From assembly GCA_005784505.1 (NCBI GenBank), contig VCAZ01000135.1, positions 16,001-80,000 on the forward strand: a DNA stretch of 64,000 bases. The letters are read 5' to 3'. The position numbers were made by a program, and so were the translations under genes. Shown here one piece after another: positions 43,870 to 55,611 of the stretch (positions within the stretch are counted from its first letter, which is position 1; each line of letters begins with the position of its first letter). The stretch is from Bagarius yarrelli. Its lineage: Eukaryota; Chordata; Actinopteri; Siluriformes; Sisoridae. A model generated the notes under the pieces. The model did not search any database. It was given only the letters and a program-made list of their open reading frames with translations, and was not told the origin of the DNA.

Positions 43870-44385
43870 AATTCTACTTTAAAAAATAGTTTTGTTGATT
43901 AATCGATTAATCCTTATTTCTTTAAAGTATATCTTCAATGCTTGATTCGCTTGTATTTTGTTTTCTAATTTCTTTCTTTAATGTTTCCTTATTTGTGGCA
44001 TGATTTTGACATTGATATAGTATGTGTTCCACTGATGTTGGGTGTTTCTGTCGGATGTAATGTTTTATTTAATCATATATGTTCCATTCTTATTCATGTA
44101 ATTATATTTTCTATTTTGTTATTTCCTTTACAAACCTTTGTATTTTCTACTTTCACCTAGATTCTGTTATGGTGTCTGCCTGTTATTTCCCTATCGCAGC
44201 TACACTGCTATTTATTATACTATTAATGTATTATTTTTGCTTCAGGTTTACTATGCTGGATTTCCATAATTTTTATCTTACATGATTCCTTGGCTAAAAT
44301 GTCTGCAGCTACATTCCCCTTAATATGTGCTGGAATCCACATGAATACTTTTGTCACATTTGGTTTCTGAAGTCTAAATAAAGTT
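43870..44385 (-). mobile_element. I-like LINE 3' part: RNase H end and C-terminal domain
   Basis: The minus strand reads VFMWIPAHIKGNVAADILAKES at 44360-44280 (short form of the WIPAHVGxxGNxxAD block). Near 44060-43950 it reads HPTSVEHILYQCQNH, the cysteine/histidine C-terminal block of RNase-H-bearing LINEs. Other parts have stops. It is probably the same family as 32835-37890. Confidence 0.65.
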
Positions 44386-44399
44386 TATTATATTTAGGG

Positions 44400-44640
44400 C
44401 CTGAGCACCTATGATCTTCTTTTTCTGAACATGCTGGAAAACACATGAAACTTTGCACACTGCCCAAAAGTGGTAAACATTTACATCTGATATGAGTTTC
44501 AGAAGTGGGTGTGGCTCAGCAGTGCCACCTATAAAATTTTAACAAAGTGTGCCTCAAGCTATGTCTGACATACATGTGTAAAAATACAGACACGTAAATT
44601 ACTACAGTGCCTACGAAAAAGTCTCTTGGAGTGAAACCCA
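44400..44640. repeat. Dispersed fish repeat, class unassigned
   Basis: The segment AACACATGAAACTTTGCACACTGCCC and GTTTCAGAAGTGGGTGTGGC looks like a common non-autonomous element. Ends were not defined. CAGTGCCTACGAAAAAGTCTC at 44605 recalls a Tc1-type terminus. Confidence 0.35.
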
Positions 44641-45170
44641 ACAAGTTAGTTATTTTTAATTTTCTTAAAGAATTTTGTGTCATTTTCTGCCATTTTCAGA
44701 TGTATTCTTTTTAAAATTATTTTATTTTCCAAATATAATATATGGAACAAAAACATACATAACATTACTTCCCTCATTTTCCTTTTGGCAAAACTATAGA
44801 AAAAAAGAAAAAAAAACCCCAAAAAATATGATAAATATCAAATCTTAAAATAATATTTTATATAAGAGAAGGTAATTGCTCCAGAAAAGATTTAGGTGAT
44901 ATCTTAACACTGAAAAGGATTTTCTGGGGGTGCAGTATGAATTAAGTTTGTTGATCCACTGTTTTCTAGATGAATTTCCAAATTCACTAGTATTATTTTT
45001 TCTTCCAGCTGTTTCAGCAAATAGTGTTAAATAACTTAAGACAAGTTTAATATCGCAGCATCCTCTTATATCCAAATTCTAGGATCATATCTGATTGAGG
45101 AGTCTATAACCTTTAAATATATATCAATTATATACTCCCTGTAAGGATGAAAATGATCAGACCTTTCCTA
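44641..45170. other. AT-rich sequence, no gene seen
   Basis: A/T homopolymer runs at 44795-44820. The 76-codon minus frame at 44845-45075 matches nothing I recognise. Confidence 0.4.
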
Positions 45171-45179
45171 CCCCAAATA

Positions 45180-47170
45180 TACGATGGGTAATAAAAGGGC
45201 CATTTGACAGTCCTGAAGGCATAGAGGTGCTTATAGCGATCAAGGGGTCTGCTGAGGGTCACTTGGTTTATACAGTGGGTGAAGCTGTAATTTGCTTATT
45301 GGTCAGTTTGAATGTCTCACACTTGGTTCTTAGTCACATGGTCAGCTCGGGCTCTTTTTTTCCGGCTCTTTTTTCCTGTGCTAGCTCTTTTCCTGTTCCT
45401 CTTTCTCTCTCTCCTTCTCAGGTAACATTTTACATCTGTACAAGGATACAATTAATTGTCTACGTTTTACTATTCTTCATCTATTTTGTAACAGATTTAA
45501 GATTTAAGTGTTAGGTTATAAATTGTGTGTTAACTAGTCTTTACTCAACCGTAATATTGATGTGCTAACTTAAGCAATACAATATAATTACTTAATAGCA
45601 ATGCTCTCCCACATATTTAGCTATTATAATCGGCTTATTTCCGTCATTGGTATAAGTAGCAGTGGGTAGTAATAGACAAGAAATGTACAGTTTTATACCA
45701 TTGTGCTGATAACGTTTCTTTAGTCCTTCGGCAATCCTAAAGCTTGAACCTCCGTAGGTGATACACTCTTACAGTTGGTGCCGAAACCCGGGATCTCTAG
45801 CAGTGAGTTTTCTGAGATTTACTTTAGTTGTCATTAGGTAGGTCATCAGAGTGAGGATATTTTGCACAGTTGATCCTGTGAATAAATTAAAGCTGGCCTT
45901 CTGTAGGTTTTTATTCTCCACTTTGCATGATATATAAACTAGAAGGTTGTAAGTAGCTTTAATAGTCCCATTACTATATAGTCCAACTACATTTAGATTA
46001 TCTCCTCAGGGATGGAAGGGAAAATTTCTAATGAAAGTGATGTATTGTTTGCTTTATGGAGCAAAAAGGTTGAGCCTACCTTGTGCAAACTCAGGTAAAC
46101 AACTAGATATTCAGATTCTGAAATATTCAAATGGTGGGACATAATTGGCAAACATCAAAAGAACTCAAAACATGTTAAAATAACTGAGGCCTTAAACTAC
46201 ATAAGCTGTACTCGGGTATGTGATTTAATGACATATCTATCTTTAAATATAGATGCTAAATGTAAAGAACTGCATTTAAAAACTGCCGAAGCACAAATGT
46301 AAGATTCAAGATCTTTAATCAGTCTTTTAAGTTATATAAGTTTTTCTATAAGTCTTTTAAGTTAATATATTACTAGCTGAACATATAGCTCTAAATGAAA
46401 AGTGTAAAAATCACAAAAGTACCATTGCAAATCTTAAGACATAAGTTAAATGCACAAGAGTTCATGTCTCTCAAAACGCTTAAAAGCGATGGGGCTAAAA
46501 AGAATGTTCACTTCTTAGAAGAGGTGACTTATTCCAACGAATCTGAAAAGATTTCTTCAGAGAAAGCATGTGCCACTGCCCAAGAAAGTGTGCCAATTTT
46601 AGTATTTAAGGTTATGCAGCACCACAATATCACTGAGCTTTGTAACAGAATCCATGGTGTAAAAGAAGCATTAGAGAGGTGTAAAAATCTTCAAACTCCA
46701 GGAGAACACAGCAAACAACCCTGTGGCAAAGATAGCAGATTTTGTAGTTTCTGTCACAAAATAGGCCATACAGAGGAAAAATGCTGGTCACTGGGTTGGT
46801 GTAGACCTCCACCTTATTTTCTGAAACAAGGTAAATCCCTTTTTAAAGGCAAAGATAATTGGATTACATGTAAAAAGTCATTCTCATCTAAAACTCTTAA
46901 CGCATTAACTGAATTGTTTATGCAAGGCATTCAGCTATTGACTTGGTTAGCAGCATAAGTTTAATGTGGAAACATCCAAATTTCATTCATTTCTTGCAAT
47001 AAAGTAATAAAACCATGTTCTGATGCAGATATCTCAGGAAATGGGTTTAAACATTCCCTAACTGCCCCATCTGGTGAACTTTTAGGTTACGAGAAACTAA
47101 TCCGTGTACTTTACCAATCAGAGAAATTTATGACTCTTTTTCCCTTAGTTAGGTCTTTAAGGTATATTCA
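45180..47170 (+). mobile_element. LTR retroelement, 5' LTR, primer-binding site and gag
   Basis: A probable LTR ends at 45774 (ACTCTTACA). It is followed at 45776-45794 by TTGGTGCCGAAACCCGGGA, a tRNA-complementary primer-binding site. Gag traces start near 46012 (MEGKISNESDVLFALW). A 187-codon frame 46395-46958 ends with a zinc knuckle, CSFCHKIGHTEEKC (C-X2-C-X4-H-X4-C), and a WCRPPPYF segment. No pol domain was recognised up to 47170, where an L2 begins. Class (BEL/Pao or retrovirus-like) is undecided. Several stops before 46395. Confidence 0.6.
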
Positions 47171-47179
47171 CAATAGCCT

Positions 47180-48010
47180 CAGTCAAGTCAAGTCAAGTCA
47201 CCTTTATTTATATAGTGCTTTTAACAATCAGGATTGTTTCAAAGCAGCTTTAGAGAAATACTTCAGAAACAACAATATTAAACATTCATTATAACAGTCA
47301 ATTTGATTGATATCCATAAATTTTGAGTCCCCAACTAAGCAAGCCAGAGGCAACGGCAGCTTGAGAGAACCAGGCTCAGTCGGGGGTCAGTTCTCCTTTG
47401 AGAACAAAAGACAAAAGACAAAAGAAACTGCCTTATTGTCTAAGTGATGGTGGTGACGGTGAGCGCAGAATAACAAAGAACAGACATATGTTAGCGTAGA
47501 TGCAATTTGACTTGTGATAAACAAATATATTATGTGTTATTGGAGGTGTTTCCTGGTTCCGGTTGACCTGATTATTGCAGCCTGATAATCCTTTAACAGA
47601 TTTTTTTTTTTTAAATTTGTATTATGTGTAGGCCATGTTAAAGAGATGTGTTTTTTATCCAGTTTTAAACTGAACAGTGCAAGGTAAGTTATTCCAAAGT
47701 TTAGGCGCTAGATAAAAAAAGGATCTGCCGCCTGCAGTTGATTTAGTTATTCTAGGTACAATCAAGTTTTTGAGAGCGCAGCGGGCATGGAGGACTATAA
47801 TAGGATAGGAGCTTACTCAGGTACCGAGGTTCTAAACCATTTAGGGCTTTATAGGTAATTAACAATATTTTAAAATCTATTTGATATTTAATAGGGAGCC
47901 AGTGCAGTGGTGACAGAACCGGGCTAGTATGATCATATTTTTTTGGTTCTAGTAAGAACTCTAGCTGCTGCGTTTTGGACAAACTGGAGTTTGTTTATTA
48001 GGCATGCAAG
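47180..48010 (-). mobile_element. L2-clade LINE 3' part (second subfamily) with AGTCA tail
   Basis: The tail at 47184-47203 is an AGTCA pentamer array, followed by CACCTTTATTTATATAGTGCTTTT. The C-terminal RT frame 47982-47752 reads SPVLSPLHWLPIKYQIDFKILL and ALNGLEPRYLSKLL, as in 11750-12052. Truncated at about 48010. Confidence 0.8.
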
Positions 48011-48296
48011 AAGAAAAGATTACTGTCAAAAAGCACACCTAAGTTTCTAACTATTCTGCAACCAGAGCTTTCCACACTCCTGTGTGTCTTGATTGCCAGG
48101 TATGATATAGATTCAATGACTTTTATTTTAAACTGTTGATTATGTTATGTGTGTAATATGATACTTTGTATTTCACCATGTAATCAATGTTTTACCTGCC
48201 TGGCACAATAAATTGTTATTGATTCATTTAAAATTCTTCAGAATAAGTTATTTCCAGTAGATTAAAGAGGAGTCCTTTGTTACTGCAAAATCATAT

Positions 48297-48790
48297 GTCA
48301 GGATAAGACAAACCGGAGTTTAATAATGAATGGAGCATGGGGCACATTCTCCCAGATTAATGTCCATCACCTGGCTTAGAAAGTTGTATGCACGTGGCTA
48401 AGAAAACTATTATTTTGTTCCGAGCAAGCATGGAGCGCCCAGTCAGAATTAATATTAGCAAACCTTCCAACCTCTGACTAAGTTTAGGCTGGCAGTTTTG
48501 TGACCGTGAGACCCAATTAACCGGCCGGAGTGAGGCTCTGTGTTACATCGGGTCCCTTAATGAACAAATAACTAAGAGTATGAGAATTTATTAATGATCA
48601 AAATCTAAAATTATGATCAACAGTCCATTGAAGTTATTTACTAAAATTATAACATATAAATTGAAGTCAGATTAAATTGTTTACAAAGCTAAGTGAAATT
48701 TGGGTTAAGATCCCTTCACCCACGCCACTGGATTCCGGTGTGGGCTGGTGGGTGGTCCTTACAGCTTGGTGACCCTGACGTGATCTTGAC
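48297..48790 (+). mobile_element. Solo-like LTR followed by a primer-binding site
   Basis: The sequence TGTCAGGATAAGAC at 48297 to GGTCCTTACA at 48766 has TG...CA ends. It is followed by TTGGTGACCCTGACGTGATC at 48769-48788, which has the form of a retroviral primer-binding site. No gag frame follows. Boundaries are inferred. Confidence 0.45.
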
Positions 48791-49384
48791 TTTAAATTAG
48801 TTCTTACATGTACACGTAGACTAGTTAAATGTATTTTTTCTAAAACACATGACTGCTTAACTGTAAGTGTGAGAATCACTTAGGTTTAAGGTTGTAGATA
48901 CTATGCATCCAGACCATGTGTCTTGTGTTAAATTGAAATAACTATACAACTGGAATTGCATAGCATGCATGTGTGCCTATGTTGAATTTGTTTGTCTCCT
49001 TAGAGATAAACTCTGCTATTTTCCATATAGCTGCAGTTAAACCATACACAGGAGCATACAATTGCCATGTGGCTACAGTGTGATTTCACAATTGTGTTAC
49101 TAATGAAAAGCTTTCTTCACAACAGGAATCACCTCTGAACTTTCCACTTTATCGTGCTCCTTAACAAAAATATTAATGTGGAAGCTATTTAAGCCAGATC
49201 ACAACTCACTCACATTCTCATGCCAGCTCCCTGTTCCAACAGGACTAAATTTGTATCCCACCTTTAAAACTTCTCTTTGTTTGGAGCATGATTACACTGA
49301 CACATAGCCACAGCTAAATACAAGCACATATAACATCATTTTTTCTTCACACACCGAGTCTTATACCGCCTTAATAATGTATTG
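48791..49384. other. No gene recognised
   Basis: This might be the leader of the element at 48297, but no open frame or conserved motif was found. Confidence 0.35.
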
Positions 49385-50640
49385 CAGGGGTCACCAACAC
49401 GGTGCCCATGGGCACCAGGTCACCCCCAAGGACCACATGAGTCGCCTGCAGGCGTGTTCTAAAAATAGCAAAACTCAGTAGTCAGCTGCGTCTAAAACTT
49501 AATTTTATTCTGTTACTATTCATTTTTAATCACACTTGCATTTATATAGATTAAAAAATTAGAAAATTTAAAAAATATGTTTATTATATACAAAGTTTAG
49601 ATAAGTTTAGTTGAACTCTGACCTACTCTAGTTCAAAGGTCATTATTGTGCGCGTGACAAAACTTCAGTCATTGTGGAGAGTACGCTAGCGAGCACAGCG
49701 AAGATGAGCGCTGAATGCGGTTTTCTCTGCCAAAAACATGGCAGAGAAAGAAAAAAGACTTATCACTTTCCCAACGAATGGGAGGAATTTTTTACGACTG
49801 TGAACAAACTGCGAGTGTCTCATTTGCGGGGCGACTGTGGCGACAGAAAAGTGGCACAATGTGGAGAGACACTTCACTATGTGCACAAAAGCTACCATTC
49901 TAACTACCCACCGGGAAGCGCACTATGGGCAGAAAAAGCCTGTGAACTAAAGGCAGCTTTGCGTAAGCAACAGTCTGTTTTCACGAGGCTGGCGAAAAAG
50001 TCACAAAAAGCAACTGAAGCCTCGAAGTTGTCAAAGAAGCCATGATGATAATTGCTAACACTGTACATAAAGACGAGAAAAATGGAACCAATCTAATCTC
50101 AACTCTCTCAGACGTCCAACTGGGGGCATCTACGATGGCTAGAAGAGTGTCAGTTTTGTCCAGTAACTGCCAAGTGCAGGTGGTTTAGCCTCCAGTGCGA
50201 TGAGTCCGTGGACAGCAGCAGTACAGTGCAGCTGTTGGTTTTTATCCGGATGGTGTTTGAAGATTTCTCCACAAGAGAAGAACTCCTGACACTACTGCCT
50301 TTAAAGACAACTCTGAGGGGAGTTGACATTTACAACACGGTGAAGGAGTTTTTGGTGCAGAAAAAGGTACCATTGGAAAAGCTGGTAGCGGTGACTACAG
50401 ACGGGGCTCCTGCTATGATCAGCCAACATACAGCTTTTATCGCTCACTGTAAAGGTGACCCATGCACTTTCCAGTGTGACTCCAATTGTCAAAATCATAA
50501 ACAACATCTGCTCCAAAGAAAAACAGCACAGGATTTTCAAGGTGCTATTGGAGGAGATGTTAGCTGAATATGGTGACCTGCTGCTACACACAGAAATCCG
50601 ATAGCTCAGCAGAGGACGAGTTTTACTTCATTTTTTGTCA
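49385..50640 (+). mobile_element. hAT-superfamily transposon (GTF2IRD2/ZBED-like transposase), 3'-truncated
   Basis: The terminal sequence CAGGGGTCACCAACACGGTG at 49385 is that of a widespread hAT family. The transposase N-terminus 49674-50045 has YHFPNEWEEFFTT and HYVHKSYHSNYPPGSALW, a degenerate BED-type zinc finger in which the Cys pair is altered. The catalytic-domain part 50208-50567 has VQLLVFIRMVFEDFSTREEL, LLTLLPLKTTLRGVDIY and AVTTDGAPAMI. The C-terminal helices and 3' terminus are missing; L2 sequence starts at about 50640. Frames are separated by a shift near 50045-50208. Confidence 0.8.
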
Positions 50641-50940
50641 CTTTTCATCAACTATGCATTTAGTTAGTTTTTCAAATTGGTAAGTTTCGCAAAGAAGAGT
50701 GTCATCAGCATAGCAGTGATGCTAACACCATGTTTCCTAATAATATCTACCAGGGGTAGCATGTAAAATGTGAAAAGTAACGGTCCTAGAACTGAGCATT
50801 GAAACACTCCAACAGCACTAATAGGGACTGTACTGTGACAGGATCTAAATCCTGACGGAAAATCTTTATAAATATCATTTTTCTCTAAGATAGAACCTTT
50901 GCAAGTATCGATCTGTAATTAACTAGATCTTTGGGATCAA
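50640..50940 (-). mobile_element. L2-clade LINE RT fragment (second subfamily)
   Basis: The minus strand covers the YADD area and motif B region. Sequences GTGTCATCAGCATAGCAGTG and CTAGAACTGAGC are shared with 4620-4990. Confidence 0.65.
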
Positions 50941-50954
50941 GTTGTGTTTTTTAA

Positions 50955-51160
50955 TTCAATTTAATTCAATTCAATTTTATTTGTATAGCGCTTTTTACAA
51001 TGGTGATTGTCACAAAGCAGCTTTACACAATTGAAAAAATTATGAGATAAAATGAAACAGAAATCAGTTTGTTCCTGATGAGCAAGCCGGGGGCGACGTT
51101 GGCAAGGAAAAACTCCCTGAGATGGAGATAGGAAGAAACCTTGAGAGGAAGTAGCGGGTT
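50955..51160 (-). mobile_element. L2 3' end, short truncated copy
   Basis: Tail ATTCAATTCAATTTTATTTG, then AGCGCTTTTTACAATGGTGA and CAAGCCGGGGGCGACG, as in 34424-34600. One undetermined base (N) lies just beyond, at 51171. Confidence 0.8.
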
Positions 51161-51461
51161 AGTGGTTACANCAAACATTGCTGTTTGAGACCAGATTGTG
51201 TGGTCAGAGCGCTCTCCTTTAGAGGAGTAAGTGCAGAGTGATTTGGGAATAAATTACAGGTGCCTTTAATTGGATTTCTGGTGATTGTGTGAGGTGTGTA
51301 TGATTGGGGGAGGAGATTAGGGTTACCATGCCAATAGTTTTATAAACAGTAGCTACACTATGAGTAAATGCATATACAGATGAATATAACTGTAGGAAAA
51401 AGGGTTTCAGCTAGACACCAGTTTGTCATTAAAGCTTACTCAAAAGCTGTCATATTTCTCT

Positions 51462-52760
51462 GAACAACCTGAATTCCGGGAAAAGTTGAAACATTAAAAT
51501 TTTAATAAGACTTTCAATTCACATAAGCCAATATTTTATTAAAAATAGAACACAGGTAAAATAACATGTATAAACTGAAAAATGTTACACTTTTATGCAC
51601 TAAATGAACTCATTTCAAATTTGATGCCTGCTAAAGGTCTCAAAATAGTTGTGATAGGGGATGTTTACCATGGAGTAGCATCTCCTTTTTTTTCAAAACA
51701 GTTTAAAAACATCTGGGCATCAAGGTTATGAGTTTTGATGTTGGAATTTGGTCCCATTCTTACCTGATACAGGTTTCCAGCTGCTGAGGAGTTCTCGCCT
51801 AGTGGTCGTCTTTGAAGTATTTTTCGTGTAATGATGTGCCAAATTTTCTCTATAGGTGAAAGATCTGAATTGCAGACAGATTAATTCAGCACCCGGACTC
51901 TTCCACCATAAAGTCATGCTGTTCTAATAGCTGCAGTATGGGTTTTGCATTGTCCTGCTGACATACACAAGGCCTTCCCTAAAATAGACGTCATCTGCAG
52001 GGAAGCATATGTTGCTTTAAAACCATTTAGCATTCATAGACGCCTTCCAAAACATGCAAGCTGCCTATACCGCATGCTGGCTTTTGAACTGAATGCTGAC
52101 AACACTCTGGAAGTTCTCCCTCCTCTTTAGCTTGGAGGACATAAATTTCAGCAATAATGTCACATTTGAACTCGTCTGACTATAGAACACTTTACCACTT
52201 CGAAACAGTCCATTTTAAATGGACTTGGCCCACAGGACACAACGGTGCTTCGGGATAATGTTCATGTATGACTTCTTTTTTGCATGATAGAGATTTAGTT
52301 GGCTTCTGCAGATGGCACGGTGGATTGTGTTTACCGACAGAGGTTTTTGTAGAAGTTTCTTCTGGGTCCATTTAGTGATGTCATTCACAGAATTTTGTCG
52401 ACAAGTGATGCAGTGTCATCTAAAGGGCCTGAAGACCACGGGCATCCAACAAAGGTCTTCGGCCTTGTCCCTTACACACAGAAATTTCTCCAGTTTAGAG
52501 ACGCTGCCTCCCTAAGACATTTCTTTTATAGCTAATCATGTTACAATCCTGATGTCAATTTTTTAGCCTTTTGTTGCCCCCCCTGCCAACTTTTTTAAAA
52601 CCTGTAGCAAGCATCAAATTTAATATAAGCTCATTTGATGAATAAAATTATGTTATCTGTGTTCTATTGTATAAAAAAATATATGTGATTTGAAAGTCTT
52701 TTAGTTTTCAATTTATTCAAATGCAAAAAGCGTCCCAACTTTTCTGGAATTTGGGTTGTA
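51462..52760. mobile_element. TIR DNA transposon, both ends present, no intact transposase
   Basis: The left end CAACCTGAATTCCGGGAAAA at 51464 and the right end TTTTCTGGAATTTGGGTTG at 52740-52758 are inverted matches (about 26 bp, a few mismatches). They flank 1.25 kb without an open transposase frame. The terminal sequence is shared by a very abundant teleost family; the superfamily is not assigned here. Confidence 0.65.
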
Positions 52761-53467
52761 GTTGCCAAATCTCTTTGCATCTCATTTGCACAAATTTGTC
52801 TTTTAACTTTGTTGCATCAGTCACCCAACCCACTTTTCCTTATTAAATGTTGTGGTGTGACATTACTATCTCTCTTTTCACATCACCTCCAGGCATTTCT
52901 TGCATCCCTGCATGTGTGAGCACATGGTAAGATTATATCTTGGTCTTTTGAGGCTTTAGACAGTCTCAGAGAGAATGCTGATTACCATCGACAGGCTTAT
53001 ATACTTTGACTGGAATCTTCTTTTAGGGCTCAACCTTACCTCCCAAAATTCAATTTTAAAACCAAACCCAGGGCTGGCTTGTCAATTATTAATTATTCTC
53101 ACACTATTAAACTAACACACTCCTTATCAATTTTATTTGTTAACTGTGCTGCCTACATCATACCAATGTCTTTACCTCTCTTCGACTGTAACAGTAGCAA
53201 AGTCTTGTAGCACTAGGTGTAGTACTATAATTTCCATTTCCGAAAAATATGCTCTTTTTATGTAAAAAAAGACTTTTTCTTTGGCATCTTCTTATTTTAA
53301 AAAAGAATTGAAATTCTGTATACACCACTATTTAATACTCCATGGACTAAAATAACTTTATTTGTGTAAAGGTAATGATAGAGGGACACAGGTGTGAGTG
53401 GTAATGTCTAGCGGCACATGTTGGATGGTCACAGAGGTGTATATAAATGGTGTTTTATTAAGGAATC
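52761..53467. other. No gene recognised
   Basis: Only short frames. The stretch from about 53330 borders the chromovirus 3' LTR. Confidence 0.4.
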
Positions 53468-53812
53468 TGTAAGGATGAAGTTGGAAAAGAATCCATTGTG
53501 GGATGAATGACATTATTAAATAAAGGAGGACAGTTCAATATCGTAGTCAAAGGGTAAGAAGCAGAAGTAATCCAATAATAGCCAAACAACCAAATCCAAA
53601 ACGCAAATATAGGAATCATAAACCAAAACAGAGCAAAAAACAAAACCATAAAAGCAATGAATACACATAATCACTTGGTATGTAGGCTAGAGCAAACAAT
53701 ACTTCGCAATGTGCATTAGCGACAGGCTACTATAAATAGTAGCTAAAGCAGAAGTGATACCGGAAGTGACGCGTGACACCTAGTATTTTGGAGGGAGGGC
53801 AGATTCGTTACA
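53468..53812 (-). repeat. Chromovirus (Ty3/gypsy) 3' LTR
   Basis: Reads TGTAACGAATC at 53812 to CCTTACA at 53468 on the minus strand, about 345 bp with TG...CA ends. A purine-rich GGATGGGGGGTAC (candidate polypurine tract) lies immediately upstream at 53813-53825. Its end portion (53475-53605) aligns with 55455-55611, the 5' LTR. Confidence 0.7.
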
Positions 53813-55445
53813 GTACCCCCCATCCTTTGGCGACTAGGGTGCTGGACGTTCCGGTGAGCTGCGTGAAAGTCTTGTAAGAGGGATGGGTCCCAGGATGTCC
53901 CGAGCTAGGACCCATGACATTTCCTGGTCCGTACCCCTCCCAATCCACCAGATACTCCAGAAACCCCCTCCTCTTCCTAGAGTCCCAAGATCTTATGTAC
54001 CTGATAAGCAGGGCTCCTTCCACCTCGAATGCAGCTGGTGGCTCAGGCGGCTGGGCACAGTGTTGGTTTTGCTGTGCATAATCCAGTTTAGTAAAGATTC
54101 GTGCCTCTCATAACTATTCCAAGGCAGCAGCACCAAAGCAGAGAGTTAACGAATTTCACAGTGACAAAGTTCAACCCTTATAATCATGCATGGGCGCGCG
54201 TGCCATCCTTTTCATAATACTTTTTGGGAACCTTGCATAATCTGGATGCACAGAATTTTCACTTGGGTAGCTAAGCATGGCATGGACCCCACCGGATGAC
54301 CACTGGATGATTCCTCTTTCCTGTCCTGACAATCCCCACACACAATCCCACAAGATAGTGGGACTGTGTGTTCTTAACCAAGATGATGGGGTTTTTGGAA
54401 GAAGACATGACGTGAAGATAGATGCTCCTCATTACGGTCTCCACTTGTATAGTGGTCATGACAGTTTGGCTCTTATACCAAGACTATGGTTTGTTCGTTA
54501 ACTGCTGTAATCTGAAGAGGGGATGAACAGATAGTATGAAGTTTTGAGTTTGCTTAACCACTTGGTGGTCGATTAAATTAAGTGCTGCTTCCTGGTTTAA
54601 TCAATTCTGGAAACATATGAGGCACAGTATCAATAACGATTAAGCAGGCACATGCAGATGACACAATGCTAAGCAGTGACTTACTTTGGATAGACTAGGT
54701 GATTTTCTTTAGACACTGGCGCTGAAGTTACCAATTAGAAAAACAATCCAGCTTGCATTCGGTGCTGATGCTCTTGTGGGGTTAGTTTTGTGAACCCCTA
54801 TGGTGGTGCAGAGAGCTCGTTTTGCAAATGCATGCTGTACATGAGGCTGTTATGTTGTAAATTGTCAAATCGCACCGCCATGGCGAATATTGGCAAAAGG
54901 ATCCATATTCAAGGAAGATTCATCACGACAGGCGAGTTCAGCTTGTAGTTGCATGTTCAAAACCCTCCTTAAAAACAGATTTTAATACCACCCACTTTGT
55001 GCAGCCAGAGTACAAAACTGTACGGCATGGTTAGCAGCAGGTCGTTCACCTTGGCTACTGTAGAAGCTTGCTTGAGATATCCAACCCCCCAAGTTGGATA
55101 TTCAACACGTCGCAAAGCTGTGACATAAGGTACTCCACAGATGATTGAATTTGTGGAGCTCTTTCCGACAGAGGGTTAGCAGAAATGCAGAACAAACTGG
55201 ACTGATTTTGGAATAAATCTCTCTTTGACGAAGAAAAACCCTGCAGAGCTCTCAGGGTACCGTCAAACTTATCCGGGATGGAGGGGTGAATGAACATACT
55301 CGCCTTCCTGCGGCTGCGGTTGTTGCTGCTGCATGGTTGTACTGCCGTGAGTTGTGCCTGAAAAGCTGTAGTGCTTGAGCGTGATAATCCACGGTGGTTT
55401 GCATTGAGCCAAACTCGCTGGATTCTGCTACAGCAAAGTATTCAG
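53813..55445 (-). mobile_element. Chromovirus internal region: gag start and pol chromodomain, pol mostly deleted
   Basis: Gag starts near 55395 with a YHAQALQ block. The frame 55297-55055 has PSIPDKFDGTLRALQGF, the usual gypsy gag entry. At the other end the frame 54023-53808 reads RRGFLEYLVDWEGYG, the chromodomain that follows integrase in chromoviruses and targets histone-modified DNA. The intervening 0.9 kb shows no protease, RT or integrase block, so pol is largely deleted. Stops throughout. Confidence 0.7.
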
Positions 55446-55611
55446 TATGACAAGGTCAGAGAAGAATCTATCGTGCGAGGAATGACTTTATTAAATACAA
55501 AAGGGCATGTTCAATATCATAGTCAACAGGTAAGCATAAGTCGGTACAACAGTAATCCAGTAGTAGCCAAACAACCAAATCTAAAGCCAGAAACAATCAC
55601 AAACCAAAACC
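55446..55611 (-). repeat. Chromovirus 5' LTR, portion left of retroviral insertion
   Basis: The block TTAAATACAAAAGGGCATGTTC and AGCCAAACAACCAAATCTAA corresponds to 53500-53605 in the 3' LTR. Similarity stops at 55611, exactly where the retroviral LTR begins. The rest of this LTR should lie beyond the window. Confidence 0.65.

Noticed and set aside
51171..51171. Single N in the sequence
   Set aside because: An ambiguous base call; it does not affect any annotated frame and is not a biological feature.
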